64,000 nucleotides of DNA from an uncultured Flavobacteriaceae bacterium (GCA_947488345.1 CANKZQ010000001.1:943501-1007500), one strand, 5' to 3'. Counted from the stretch's first letter, positions 9,110-19,096 are shown. Numbers and translations: made by a program. Notes: generated by a model from the letters alone, not told the origin.

Positions 9110-9153
9110 GTAATTCTAAAACCACCCGAAGGTGGTTTTAGAATTACTTTTTT
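9110..9153 (+). terminator. Strong hairpin with T-tract
   Basis: A perfect 17-bp stem (9110-9126 pairs with 9131-9147) with a CGAA loop, followed on the plus strand by TTTTTT. It would stop plus-strand transcription before the convergent RHS unit A. It lies 16 bp past the stop of the immunity gene on the other strand, where no T-tract follows. Confidence 0.75.
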
Positions 9154-9162
9154 CTATTATCA

Positions 9163-9786
9163 TTAATCATTACTACATTTGGGCAATATATTCTTACCAT
9201 TACGAATAAACTTTTTCAGCTCTCGATAATAACCGTTTTTAAAACTATATCGAATGTAGCCATATTTTTTGCTCCACCAATAAGTTTTTAAATCATACTC
9301 ATAATCTAACCCTCCTGTATAGTTTGGTTTTAACTCAATAATATCTTTAATACAATCATTAATTAACTTTTTATTACCATAAAATTCATTCAATTGATCT
9401 ACAGAATATTTAGCCTCTGCATATTGAAGTGAATCTGACATCTTATTTAAGTTAAAAGTCATCCATGTTTCCTTACTTGAGGTAAGGTTTAGTAAATTAA
9501 CATGGTTCCAGTTTTTATAATCTTTATTTAGATTTAACAATTTCCCGTTTACAAACAATACTTCATGTTCATTTGGAAAAACTGCCAAAGGATCTTTAGG
9601 GTTTAAATATGAGTCTATACTCTTTATTTTTATCGAATCTACTTCACCGGTATTTGATTCAAAAACCAATATATCATCAACCTCGTAAGGCTGCCACTTT
9701 AAATCATCTGTAGATAGCTTGAATTCTTTACAACCAACTAATGAAATCAACAACAATATTGCACTTTGTAATATGTATTTTCTCAT
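9163..9786 (-). CDS. Candidate immunity lipoprotein of RHS unit A
   Basis: A protein of 207 residues from the ATG at 9786, which shares one base with the toxin stop codon (TGATG); a TTG one codon upstream is less likely. The signal peptide ends in a clean lipobox (LLISLVGC), so the mature protein is a lipoprotein facing the periplasm. The rest is charged and Tyr/Trp-rich (TYWWSKKYGYIRYSF), and I recognise no family. Position after a polymorphic toxin with coupled translation is the usual place of an immunity gene, and a periplasmic lipoprotein fits protection from an exported lipase. The role is inferred from context only. Confidence 0.65.
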   Translation of the reverse strand: MRKYILQSAILLLISLVGCKEFKLSTDDLKWQPYEVDDILVFESNTGEVDSIKIKSIDSYLNPKDPLAVFPNEHEVLFVNGKLLNLNKDYKNWNHVNLLNLTSSKETWMTFNLNKMSDSLQYAEAKYSVDQLNEFYGNKKLINDCIKDIIELKPNYTGGLDYEYDLKTYWWSKKYGYIRYSFKNGYYRELKKFIRNGKNILPKCSND

Positions 9787-12700
9787 CAATTTTTCTTTTT
9801 CAATTTAATTTCTCTACATTTTGTTGGGTTTTTTCTACAGAAATCATTTATAACTGTTGATATATTTTGATCACCATCAGTTACATTATGTCCACCTCTT
9901 TTATTTAACCAAGTACCTTCCTCTCCTTTTTCAAAAACTCTCATATAATTATTTGTTACACCTGAAATATCTTCAACTGCTGAACCTCCATTTAATCCTA
10001 AAGAAGTCATTAATCCATCTCCCGTTATTTGATCTGTAATAGCTTGATAGGCTACTCCATCCACTCCCGAGGGGCTAACTATGTCGCCTGGTTGATGAGG
10101 ATTGAGATAAAAAATAACTTCAACATTATATAGATTACCACCATTATCATCTTTGTATGTTAGTAATTGGCTTAAGAAGCCTGCTGCATGAGCTCCTCCT
10201 TGACTGTGACCTACAATTCTAATAGCTTCTCCTTTCTTAATTTTTTGATTTTTGCCAGCTCCATAACCATACATATTATGAAAAAGTTTAGCTTTATTTG
10301 CTCCTTGCTGCTGCCTAAGTTTTGCAGAACTTCTAAAGGTGGATGACCCACTTAAATAAAATGCATTATTGTCATTAAAAGCTCTCATAAACATACCATC
10401 TATACTCGCATTTCTCCCATGATAATTTTTTTTGCCATCAAAAGTAGACCAATATCTTGTCGCATCAATTCTATAGTAAATTGAATTACGTATCCCCGTG
10501 TTATTGTGATATAGCTTCTGTTGTCTTGGAGTATACACTGCCTGATCTAAATTACCATAACTTGTTCTCAAACCACCAATAAAAATTATAGCTCTACCAT
10601 CTGGATCAATGGCTTGAATAGGAGTGTTAGCTACATAAGCAAAAGGAGATATGTTTGTATACTTTTCAGCTAATGGATCCATATTCATCCAACGCCCAAG
10701 CCATTTATCATAATTCCTTGCTCCAAAATCCATCCATTGCAGTCCGAGTTCGTCATTCTCTTCTTTTCCACCAAAACCATAGGGATGATGCGCTCCATTT
10801 ATCACATTATTGTACCCTTTGTGAGAGCCACCAAAAGGATAGTAATTATTTTCTTCTATAATTTCAGACGTCCCTGCTTTTTTAATTTGTATATCATCGA
10901 ACCAAGCTGAAGCGCCCGCTGAATAACTCGTATATACTTCAATACGCGCATTGATTTTATCAATATTACTCGGAACAGTTACAGTTTGCTCAATATAAAA
11001 CCATTGATTCTTATCTCTTATTTTTTCACCATCCGCTACTTGCGTAAAATAGGCTGTTTCATCATCCTCATTCATAAAGAATGAAACTCGCGCATAGGCA
11101 CTTGCTGAAGATTCTAAATAGACCCATCCAGAGATGATATAATCTGTAGGTGTACTATTACTTATAGGTATCCATTTATTACTATGCGCGAATAAATCGC
11201 CTGCCCCAGACAAGGTTAATTTTGCCGACTTCGTGCCTGAAATACTTCGCTGGCTATCAATAGTTGCCGATAAACCATACAAAGCTCCATGACTATCCCA
11301 TCCATCACTATTTTCTAGATCATCAGAAAAAATACCAGCATTGGTAATAGATCCATCATTGTCGCCATCGGTATATGATAATCTCACATTTCCTAAATGG
11401 TCTTTGTATTGATATACATAGTTAAATTCACCATTGCCATCGGGCGTCACATAGCCCTCTGCATGGTTAAAGAATTGTAAATTACCATTCTCATATATAT
11501 GATTACCTGCGTAATCTGTCGTCGTACCATTCACTGTTTTACGTAATTTCGTGCCAGTTGCATCATAAACATACGAAATATTTTGACCATTCAAGGTTAC
11601 CTGGGTTGGTAGGTTGAAATGATTGTAGGCAATGCCATTAGTTGATGTGGTACCAATACCTTTGTTTAGATCTTTTAACATGTTTCCATTCACATCATAA
11701 GTATATTCATATGATGTATTAGCTCCATCTTTAAAACCATAGTCATTATTGACAGCATCAATAACTTTTCTCAACTTATTACTTTTACCACCGTAAATGT
11801 ATGTCAATTGATCCATAACCTCAAAAGAACTTGCTCCGCTGTCCGCGTGGCCTCTTCGATTTAAGTGTGTAATATTGCCATTCTTATCATAGTTTACCAA
11901 TGTCAAACTATAATTATTCGTATCATCGATACCCGTTTTAATTCTATTCAGTGCATCGTAATCATAGGTATATGTTTTTAAACTCTGATCTGTATTTTTT
12001 GTCTTCCAACTTGTTTGACTAATATTTCCATTATACAAGGCCGTACCAGAAGTTGGGGCATCATAACGTATATTAAAATTAAAAAGATCATTACTCATGG
12101 CGTTGACATCATTGATATCTGTCAACCAACCACGTATATTGTAATTATAATCTATTGTTTGCAACGCTTCTGACTCTTTACTTACCATGCTAATCTTTAC
12201 AAGTCTCGCTGTATTTCTTATCGCAACATCTCCAAGAAGTGATCCCGCTGAATTTACCGTAGAAGTATAAAAGGTTGTACCATTCTTTTTGTAGTGTATT
12301 GTACTACCTATTCTTTCAACTCTAAATACATCTCCTACCTGATACGATCCAAAAAGTCCTTTATTGGATCCCATTTCATATACATAAAAAGAGCTAGGAT
12401 GATTTAAGTAAATAGCATATTTAATAGTGTTATAATGTGCATCAATATTTGTAGGAGATAGCCCAAACATAGAATAAGTACTTGGCATTAAAACTTTTAA
12501 TTCAGCATAGCCATCTCCCGAAAGTTTCTCTTTAGATGCGAAACCTCCAGTACCCCAGCTATCTCCGGCTGTTTTTCTAGCGACGCCATTACTAAGCTCA
12601 ATGCCAACAGCATCTATATAACCATAATCAACTATTGTAAAATTTTTGACCTTTCCTCCATTTGTATAGAGTGCCACGTCTCCAAATAAAGCCCCCGATG

Positions 12701-15194
12701 ATGCAACTGTTGACGTATAAAACGTAACACCATTCTTTTTATAATATATATTGGTACCCGCACGTTCGATCCTAAATATATCACCGGCTTGGTACGTATC
12801 ATATACGCCAGATATACTACTGCCAGATTCGTATACCCCTAAAGAACCATTGCCTCTATTATAAATAGCATAATCTATAGTATTATAATGTGAATTCTCA
12901 TTGGTAGATGATACACCCAACATAATTGATTTATTTGTTTGAGGCATTTCATATTCTACATAACCGTCATTCGTAAAACGCTCAATAGTCGCAAAACCAG
13001 AATTGTTCCAACCATTTGATGCGCTAGAAATAACTTCTGGGCCAACAATAGTAGCATTTACCACATCTTTGTACATAGCTTCTACACCGCTAACGACTTC
13101 TAAATCTTTAATTTTTCCCGCGTTTTGATAAAAAGAAACATCTCCTATTAAGTTCCCAGTAGACGCAACTGTAGACGTATAAAAAGTGTTATTATTCTTT
13201 TTATAGTAAATAGTTGAGCCAACACGTTCTACCCTAAAAATATCACCTACTGTATAGGTAGTTTTTAGGCCTTTATTTGAACCTGATTCATATATATAGA
13301 TATTCTTAGTACTCTGATGATAAATAGCATAATCAATAGTGTTGTAATGAGCATTAGGATTGTCTGTTGATAATCCTACCATCATATATTTACCAGTTTG
13401 TGGTATTTGATATTCGATGTATCCATCAGAACTAAAGTGTTCACCTGTTGCGAAACCAGAATTCCACCCTGTACCGGCTGTAGAAGTAACTTCATTCTCA
13501 GAAACGGTCACCGACACTAAGTCAATATACGTAGTATTTGATATCATATTTTTAGTGTTACTCGAAACATTACCTCCAACATCCTTCTTTTCTAATTGAC
13601 CTAGTTCATCGTAATGATTTCTGGCAATCAACTCACCTTCATTATTATTAATATATTGATGCTGTTCGAGTACTCTACCCTGATGATCATACATGTAATT
13701 ATCGACAGTTACAACATCTGTCTTTCCTGTCTTTTTATGAGTTGATTTGGTTTCTAAAACTCTCCCTGTAAAGGCGTCTAATTTACTTTCTACAATATCC
13801 GTAGTATTTAAGAATTCATTAGTGCTTGCCATATACATCTCGCGCCCCTTATTATCATAACCGGTAATAGTCATAGTCCAATCATCCGAATTAAGAATTT
13901 TAGTTTTTACTCCGGTGACTAGTCCTTTTGTACTTATAGCTTTTGGAACACCATATACACTTGCTGGTATATCTAAATTATGTTTCCAATAATTGTAATC
14001 ATCATAATATGTTATTGTATATATATCTGTATAAGAAATATTAGTAGGATAGACATTATTCGTATAATGATACAAATCATTCCCACGAGACTCATTTAAA
14101 GTATTCAACCCGTTGGCATAATTCTGTATATTAGTTCTAGTATTATTGCTACTATATGACCCGGTGTATACTACTCTGCCAAGGGCATCATATTTTGTAA
14201 ACAACCATTTGTTTTGAGCTTTTAAATTTTGATCTTGTGTTAGAATTGGTCTATCCAACTTATCATAAACAATATATTCCCACCCTTTACCTGGTATTTT
14301 CTTTTCCACCAATCTATTTCTATTATCATATTTGTACTGATAACACAACTCCAGCATTTCTGTAGTATCTGGTTTCTGGTAGTGCGGTTCTGCTTTTGGC
14401 GGTAGCACATACGTCAAATTACCATAATCATCATATACATAATAGGTGTCATGAGCTATCCCGGCATTATATGTGCGCTTTAGTAATACACGACCTTGTT
14501 TATCTTTAAATTCTTCGGTAGTTCTATTCAAGCCATCTGTAGCTTTCCAGTTTTCATCTTTTGTAATAGATTTGTACAATTCATTCGCGGCATAATAGGT
14601 AGACCCTCCCTGCAATGTTGGAGTATAGGTATTGTTGGCAAAGCCTAAATCTACGGTATACATTTTTACCTCCGTAGCAGAATTCGTTTCATAACCGAAC
14701 TTAATGGTATGATCTGTGTCCAGATCTTTATTTAGAACCCAAGCGTTTCCTGGAGCTGCCTGTTCTAATATTCTATTTAGAGGAGATGCTTCAACGTGTT
14801 TTTCTGAATAAGGGTTAAGTGTATGCTCATATTTTTCCGAATTGTAGAAATTTGAAGTAGCACTTAAACCATTAATTCTATATGAACCTCCATTACTTGT
14901 TGCTGAATAGGGTAAATAGTCTTTTGTTTGTCTACCAAACTCATCATAATCGGCAAAAGTCACAATGTCTTGAAATTGTCCACCTGCTCGTACACCTATT
15001 ATCTGTAAAGGTCTACCAAGGCCATCAAAGTATTTTATTGCCGTTATTTTTTCGGCATTTGTAGCATTTTGTTGTTGTCCTTCTACGTACCCTTTTTGAT
15101 AGGTAGTAGACATCACATAATTTTGGTTTTGACTCGGCGTTTGAGCCATTGCCATGATAGGGAAAGCAAATAGTATATATAGTAAATTTTTCAT
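9786..15194 (-). CDS. DUF6443/RHS polymorphic toxin with C-terminal lipase-like domain (unit A)
   Basis: A secreted protein of 1802 residues. The signal peptide is residues 1-18 (ends MAMAQ) and the DUF6443 region about 25-150 (FDGLGRPLQIIGVRAGGQ). YD/RHS repeats follow (KYDALGRVVYTGSY). Three tandem ~150-residue modules lie at about 550-1005, each with GDxFRxER and YYKKN motifs. More YD repeats follow, then a jelly-roll carbohydrate-binding-like insert at about 1295-1438 and the RHS core at 1443-1537 (ENNYYPFGGSHKGYNN, NMDPLAEKY, IDPDGR). The last 265 residues are the variable toxin, with a nucleophile elbow RIVGHSQGGAHAAG near 1661 and candidate Asp (NPHQPGD) and His (KRGGHN) downstream, as in class 3 lipases. 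The ATG is 5 bp after the upstream stop. The lipase call is from motifs only. Confidence 0.85.
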   Translation of the reverse strand: MKNLLYILFAFPIMAMAQTPSQNQNYVMSTTYQKGYVEGQQQNATNAEKITAIKYFDGLGRPLQIIGVRAGGQFQDIVTFADYDEFGRQTKDYLPYSATSNGGSYRINGLSATSNFYNSEKYEHTLNPYSEKHVEASPLNRILEQAAPGNAWVLNKDLDTDHTIKFGYETNSATEVKMYTVDLGFANNTYTPTLQGGSTYYAANELYKSITKDENWKATDGLNRTTEEFKDKQGRVLLKRTYNAGIAHDTYYVYDDYGNLTYVLPPKAEPHYQKPDTTEMLELCYQYKYDNRNRLVEKKIPGKGWEYIVYDKLDRPILTQDQNLKAQNKWLFTKYDALGRVVYTGSYSSNNTRTNIQNYANGLNTLNESRGNDLYHYTNNVYPTNISYTDIYTITYYDDYNYWKHNLDIPASVYGVPKAISTKGLVTGVKTKILNSDDWTMTITGYDNKGREMYMASTNEFLNTTDIVESKLDAFTGRVLETKSTHKKTGKTDVVTVDNYMYDHQGRVLEQHQYINNNEGELIARNHYDELGQLEKKDVGGNVSSNTKNMISNTTYIDLVSVTVSENEVTSTAGTGWNSGFATGEHFSSDGYIEYQIPQTGKYMMVGLSTDNPNAHYNTIDYAIYHQSTKNIYIYESGSNKGLKTTYTVGDIFRVERVGSTIYYKKNNNTFYTSTVASTGNLIGDVSFYQNAGKIKDLEVVSGVEAMYKDVVNATIVGPEVISSASNGWNNSGFATIERFTNDGYVEYEMPQTNKSIMLGVSSTNENSHYNTIDYAIYNRGNGSLGVYESGSSISGVYDTYQAGDIFRIERAGTNIYYKKNGVTFYTSTVASSGALFGDVALYTNGGKVKNFTIVDYGYIDAVGIELSNGVARKTAGDSWGTGGFASKEKLSGDGYAELKVLMPSTYSMFGLSPTNIDAHYNTIKYAIYLNHPSSFYVYEMGSNKGLFGSYQVGDVFRVERIGSTIHYKKNGTTFYTSTVNSAGSLLGDVAIRNTARLVKISMVSKESEALQTIDYNYNIRGWLTDINDVNAMSNDLFNFNIRYDAPTSGTALYNGNISQTSWKTKNTDQSLKTYTYDYDALNRIKTGIDDTNNYSLTLVNYDKNGNITHLNRRGHADSGASSFEVMDQLTYIYGGKSNKLRKVIDAVNNDYGFKDGANTSYEYTYDVNGNMLKDLNKGIGTTSTNGIAYNHFNLPTQVTLNGQNISYVYDATGTKLRKTVNGTTTDYAGNHIYENGNLQFFNHAEGYVTPDGNGEFNYVYQYKDHLGNVRLSYTDGDNDGSITNAGIFSDDLENSDGWDSHGALYGLSATIDSQRSISGTKSAKLTLSGAGDLFAHSNKWIPISNSTPTDYIISGWVYLESSASAYARVSFFMNEDDETAYFTQVADGEKIRDKNQWFYIEQTVTVPSNIDKINARIEVYTSYSAGASAWFDDIQIKKAGTSEIIEENNYYPFGGSHKGYNNVINGAHHPYGFGGKEENDELGLQWMDFGARNYDKWLGRWMNMDPLAEKYTNISPFAYVANTPIQAIDPDGRAIIFIGGLRTSYGNLDQAVYTPRQQKLYHNNTGIRNSIYYRIDATRYWSTFDGKKNYHGRNASIDGMFMRAFNDNNAFYLSGSSTFRSSAKLRQQQGANKAKLFHNMYGYGAGKNQKIKKGEAIRIVGHSQGGAHAAGFLSQLLTYKDDNGGNLYNVEVIFYLNPHQPGDIVSPSGVDGVAYQAITDQITGDGLMTSLGLNGGSAVEDISGVTNNYMRVFEKGEEGTWLNKRGGHNVTDGDQNISTVINDFCRKNPTKCREIKLKKKN

Positions 15195-15199
15195 AGCAA

Positions 15200-18100
15200 T
15201 TAGTTTTTATAGTTATATTCATTTTTATGCAACACCTTATTGTCTTTATCTGTAACCAATTCAAGACGATGTAAGTCATCATAATGGTAATAGATTGTTT
15301 GACCCTTAGGGTCTGTAATGCTTGTGACTCCTATTAATGGATCATAGGTATATGTAGTCACCAAAGCATCTGATAGTGCTGTTGTATTTCTTAGATCTGA
15401 TAGCGCTGAACGGAGTATACCTTCGGTGCCTAAGTTGCCAAAAGTTCGATCAGTATCTAAATTTGACTTATTTTGTAGATTTGTTACTTGATTAGAAACT
15501 TCTGCATAAGAAGCATTCTCTATCTTGGCTATTGGATATTGTCCATAATAACCCCAGATGTAAACTATAGACGTACCGTCTTTTTTACTCACTTCTTTTA
15601 TATTGCCGTTAGTATAATATGAATGATATTGTAGCCTATTTTCTGGAATGCTTAGCCCTTTGGAAATTCGTACATATTCTGGTTCAATAATACCTCCAGG
15701 CCAATCTCTATATGTTGTGCTCTCTGTGTTTAAGAGTTCCTCTGTGGCGTTGCCTTTTTTGATATAATTTTTAACCTCTATAGGTTGAGAGATTCTATTT
15801 TTTGACGTTAAAATATGATCATTAAAATCGAAGGGATAGGTAAGTTTCGAAATAGTCATGTTTCCTTTTGAGTCTGTATTTTCGACTTCTGAAACAGTAT
15901 TGTAATTATTATACTTCGTTGCAGTAGTTGTGGCAACTGCTTGTAGCGCATTATTTTGCTTTAAAAAACTAGTATTAACGGAATTAGATATTCTAAATTC
16001 GTGATGGATTTCTCGATACGGCTTTACCTCGAACCTATTGATGTAAAAATGTTCATACTGAGGCGAGGGGTTCTCTGAACATTGAACACCTCCGTTTCTG
16101 CAATCTACCGTAATTCTCTCTTTTTGAGCAATGCGTAAACTCCATGGGTGATTCGTATTATAATCTTGCTCATTTTGATCAAGTAAACCTCTAAATTGTT
16201 TGTAATTATTTGTGGTTTCTGTTAGTTTTTCATTTTTACTAAATATTGAAATTTCTTCTATTCTCCCCTTTGATAAATCTTGAGTCTTCGGATATTGAAG
16301 ATGTGAAAAACCATAATCTTGAGCAGGCAATACAAATTTGGTTACTTTATATCCGTTGGGGTATAAATTTGATGGAAGTGTCAATAGATTACCCTCATTC
16401 GTTTCATCGGGGTCGAGTAAAGGACCGTCTTCATTATTTTCGTTAGACGTATAATATTCTTTAATCTGTCTGTAATAAACAGGTGCATTTTTATCGACTT
16501 CTAAAGAATTAAATCTACTAAAAGGATATGAAATAAATGTTTGCTCTACTCTTCCTGAAGGGTCAATTGATGTATCATCAGTATAAGTCACGACATTAAA
16601 TTTTCGTAGAGACTTTTTATTTAATAGGAATCCTGAGGAAAAATCACCATCGTTATAATCAAAATTTTGTGTTTTTGAAATAGCAGTTCCGTCAGAATTT
16701 ACAATTTTATTGACACGAATTCCTCCAACAAGTACGTTGATATAATCAGGATTATTAGGTTGGTGAAAGTTGACTTTAATTTCTCCGTAAGCGTCAGAGA
16801 CCCTATTATAGTCATTAGAAATTTTAAAAACATAGGTTCCGGGTTTGATAATTATTCTACCCCCAGAATTGTGATTGATAGTGTAATACCCAGGATCGCC
16901 GTCATCTGGGCCAAATTCTTCACCTAAAGTAGGACACATTTGTGGCATGCTAACATTTAATACCGTTCTATAATAAATTACGTTTTGATAGTAGTCATCT
17001 GACACTGGATCCACTTCGTCCTCATCAATTGAGGGTGGACATACATCGGTTTTATATATAGACATAAACAAATGACTGTTTTCTCTCGTTCCCTGTATCT
17101 TTGACGAAATAGTCGCGACTACAGGCTCATTGAATGTATGTGTAACTATCTTTTCTTTGTTTAAAGGAGCTAGCACATTATTATCCGATTGAAGCGTTAC
17201 CAATATTTCACGATTTAAGGTGACCGATGCGTTCTCAGCTGATGATGCCGTATATGCCTCTTTAACCTGATTTTGTTCGTAAGAAATTTCGGAATAACCG
17301 CCTGTAGGGTAATGAATTTTTCTCATAGCCCCCTTTTTGGTCGCCAATAAACTAGGTGTTTTATTTGCGCTATATTGACTAAAAGGAATATTAATGGCAT
17401 AGCTATTTCCTTGCCCGTTAAAAAAACGCCAATCGTCTTGTGCATATGGTCTATCGGTGATTGATTGGAGAAAATTAGGAAGGCTCTGTTGGTCAAAGTA
17501 CTCAAAACCAAAAACCAGTTGATTGTTATTTGTTACTTCAGTCAAAACATCACGTTGACCTGCAAACGATAGTCTATAATCATTGACTTGTTGATACGTA
17601 TTTGAAACGGTTATTTGAGAATACACTTTTCTAGTACCAATATTTGATATAGTAAAATTCACTTCTCCGCCGGCAAACGAAATTTTATTCAAGATCTTTC
17701 TATTTATAGTAGTAGAACTAACTCCATCTTGATAACTCCCAGTACCATAGTATATTGGAGATCCTCCTGCATTGCCGGTTAAACCGTGCGGAAAGTAGGT
17801 ATTGGAACCTTGGGCATAAAAATCATAGCTTAAATATTGGTCATTTTCATAATGAAATGTAATAACCCTTCCGCTTGGGTACTTTATGGTAGATAGGTTC
17901 CAAGATATTGTATATTGAAATGCTGTGTCTGGGGTTGCATCAGAAGGTTCATTTTTTTCCTTATCAGAGAATGTATATATAACGCCATTTCCATCGGTTA
18001 TAACGACCTGATCTTGATTTGTAAATTGCACTTTGTTATTGTGTGGTGAGAGAAAGATAGGAGTCCTGTTTTGATCCAGTTTAAAAGAAAAACTCAAACC

Positions 18101-18595
18101 AGCTACACTTACATGATAAATGTCAACGTCTCTATCCCATTCACCACTCATGAATTTTTGGAGTTCGTTATATGAGAAGTTAACACCATCGTCTACATAC
18201 GACTTTACACGACTACCTCTATTGTTAACTCCAAAATAACCGTTCGGATGCTCATCTGGTTTTCCTCTAACCTCTCTTCGAACAGCACCCGTAGCTTGTA
18301 ATCTCCACCCAAGACCAACTAATGATTGTTTCTCTTCTAGAATTAATCCACCATAACTATACTGTAATGAAATTGGCCATGAATCTCCTCCAGTAGTAAT
18401 AGTATAAATTGGAACAGAAAAATTCATGTTGCCAGTATTCAATGCATGTTGAATATTACCGTATTTTCCTAGTTTGCTAACCTCTGGAGATGTTGGAAAT
18501 AAATCAGGAACATTTGCAGCAGGAAAATCTTGAGAATAAGAATAAGAGTATAAAAAGAGTATAGCAATAAAAGATAACAAGTTTCTCTTTTTCAT
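15200..18595 (-). CDS. Secreted SpvB/TcB-like RHS-shell protein of unit A
   Basis: A protein of 1131 residues with a Sec signal peptide (ends YSYSQ). The N-terminal region (TSPEVSKLGKYGNIQHALNT, then NFSVPIYTI, GLGWRLQATGAVRREVRGKPDE) is shared with the partial protein at 1-2168 and more distantly with 24797-27811. The C-terminus is an RHS strand repeat (TSITDPKGQTIYYHYDDLHR) that stops abruptly (NEYNYKN), and the RHS/DUF6443 gene starts 5 bp later. The pair therefore looks like one RHS shell split in two genes, comparable to TcB and TcC of Tc toxins. It has no toxin domain of its own. The structural role is inferred by analogy. Confidence 0.82.
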   Translation of the reverse strand: MKKRNLLSFIAILFLYSYSYSQDFPAANVPDLFPTSPEVSKLGKYGNIQHALNTGNMNFSVPIYTITTGGDSWPISLQYSYGGLILEEKQSLVGLGWRLQATGAVRREVRGKPDEHPNGYFGVNNRGSRVKSYVDDGVNFSYNELQKFMSGEWDRDVDIYHVSVAGLSFSFKLDQNRTPIFLSPHNNKVQFTNQDQVVITDGNGVIYTFSDKEKNEPSDATPDTAFQYTISWNLSTIKYPSGRVITFHYENDQYLSYDFYAQGSNTYFPHGLTGNAGGSPIYYGTGSYQDGVSSTTINRKILNKISFAGGEVNFTISNIGTRKVYSQITVSNTYQQVNDYRLSFAGQRDVLTEVTNNNQLVFGFEYFDQQSLPNFLQSITDRPYAQDDWRFFNGQGNSYAINIPFSQYSANKTPSLLATKKGAMRKIHYPTGGYSEISYEQNQVKEAYTASSAENASVTLNREILVTLQSDNNVLAPLNKEKIVTHTFNEPVVATISSKIQGTRENSHLFMSIYKTDVCPPSIDEDEVDPVSDDYYQNVIYYRTVLNVSMPQMCPTLGEEFGPDDGDPGYYTINHNSGGRIIIKPGTYVFKISNDYNRVSDAYGEIKVNFHQPNNPDYINVLVGGIRVNKIVNSDGTAISKTQNFDYNDGDFSSGFLLNKKSLRKFNVVTYTDDTSIDPSGRVEQTFISYPFSRFNSLEVDKNAPVYYRQIKEYYTSNENNEDGPLLDPDETNEGNLLTLPSNLYPNGYKVTKFVLPAQDYGFSHLQYPKTQDLSKGRIEEISIFSKNEKLTETTNNYKQFRGLLDQNEQDYNTNHPWSLRIAQKERITVDCRNGGVQCSENPSPQYEHFYINRFEVKPYREIHHEFRISNSVNTSFLKQNNALQAVATTTATKYNNYNTVSEVENTDSKGNMTISKLTYPFDFNDHILTSKNRISQPIEVKNYIKKGNATEELLNTESTTYRDWPGGIIEPEYVRISKGLSIPENRLQYHSYYTNGNIKEVSKKDGTSIVYIWGYYGQYPIAKIENASYAEVSNQVTNLQNKSNLDTDRTFGNLGTEGILRSALSDLRNTTALSDALVTTYTYDPLIGVTSITDPKGQTIYYHYDDLHRLELVTDKDNKVLHKNEYNYKN

Positions 18596-18634
18596 ATATG
18601 GTAGGTTTAAAAATTTATTTTGACTTTTCGACCT

Positions 18635-18727
18635 CTAAGCTAGAACCGATTTTTATTATTTTTTTTGTGAATTACCCTGAGTAGTACCTTTTTTGTCTAA
18701 ACGGTTCAATATTTCTAACAATCGGTA
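18635..18727 (-). promoter_or_regulatory. Candidate LytTR-type direct repeat and -7 box of RHS unit A
   Basis: On the minus strand TACCGATTGT (18727-18718) and AACCGTTTAG (18706-18697) form a direct repeat with a 21-bp period. ACCGTTTAG fits the published LytTR consensus at every position, and ACCGATTGT has one mismatch. A weak -7 box TAGCTTAG follows at 18642, 55 bp from the near repeat as in units B and C, giving a short leader of about 40 nt. The conserved words GGTACTACT and ATCGGTTCTAG lie between. Confidence 0.6.
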
Positions 18728-18907
18728 AAAAAGAGCTGGTTTTTGGTATGCTGTTAAGAGGGTTTAGAAATTGCAAAACGGTGTAGTATTTATTGATTAC
18801 AACAATAAAACACCATCTCTCATCCATTTGCTGACCGTTCCGTTTAAAAAAACTTATGGTGATTTAATAAGTCGACATTTCAAGAAGTTTACAAAATACC
18901 CTAAAAC

Positions 18908-18943
18908 AAAAAAGCATCCCAAAATAAAGGGAAGCTTTCCATT
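18908..18943 (-). terminator. Duplicated copy of the tRNA-Asp terminator
   Basis: AAAGCATCCC and GGGAAGCTTT form a hairpin with one mismatch; on the minus strand it is followed by TTTTTT. It is identical to the hairpin behind the intact tRNA-Asp, but here it follows only a tRNA fragment. Confidence 0.65.
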
Positions 18944-19007
18944 GGGTTACTACTATTAACCCTGACATTTTTGAGAAAAATGCCAAAACAACACAACTTT
19001 CTTATTG

Positions 19008-19034
19008 CGGTCTGGACGGGACTCGAACCCGCGA
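19008..19034 (-). pseudogene. tRNA-Asp 3'-end remnant
   Basis: The 27 nt, including the acceptor 3' strand and T arm, are identical to the 3' end of the intact tRNA-Asp at 28215-28288; the remainder of the tRNA is missing. The remnant marks either the breakpoint of a tandem duplication or an attachment-site duplicate left by insertion of an RHS unit at the tRNA. Confidence 0.88.
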
Positions 19035-19096
19035 AAGTAATTATCCCGATTGATACTAATTTAATTTAGTATTTTAGTTGTTAAAATCTATAACCA

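Larger units (their letters stand above)
18627..19034. repeat. 5' flanking repeat, copy A (promoter to truncated tRNA-Asp)
   Basis: A 408-bp stretch matching 27834-28241, with scattered differences near the gene and near-perfect identity over the last ~120 bp. It contains the RHS promoter and direct repeats, a degenerate middle part, the tRNA terminator hairpin and the last 27 nt of a tRNA-Asp. Identity stops inside the tRNA T-arm region. A 62-codon open frame at 18771-18959 inside it is not kept in the other copy and is not a gene. Confidence 0.9.

Noticed and set aside
18771-18959. Open frame of 62 codons upstream of RHS unit A
   Set aside because: It lies inside the 408-bp flanking repeat, and the second copy at about 27970-28170 does not keep the frame.
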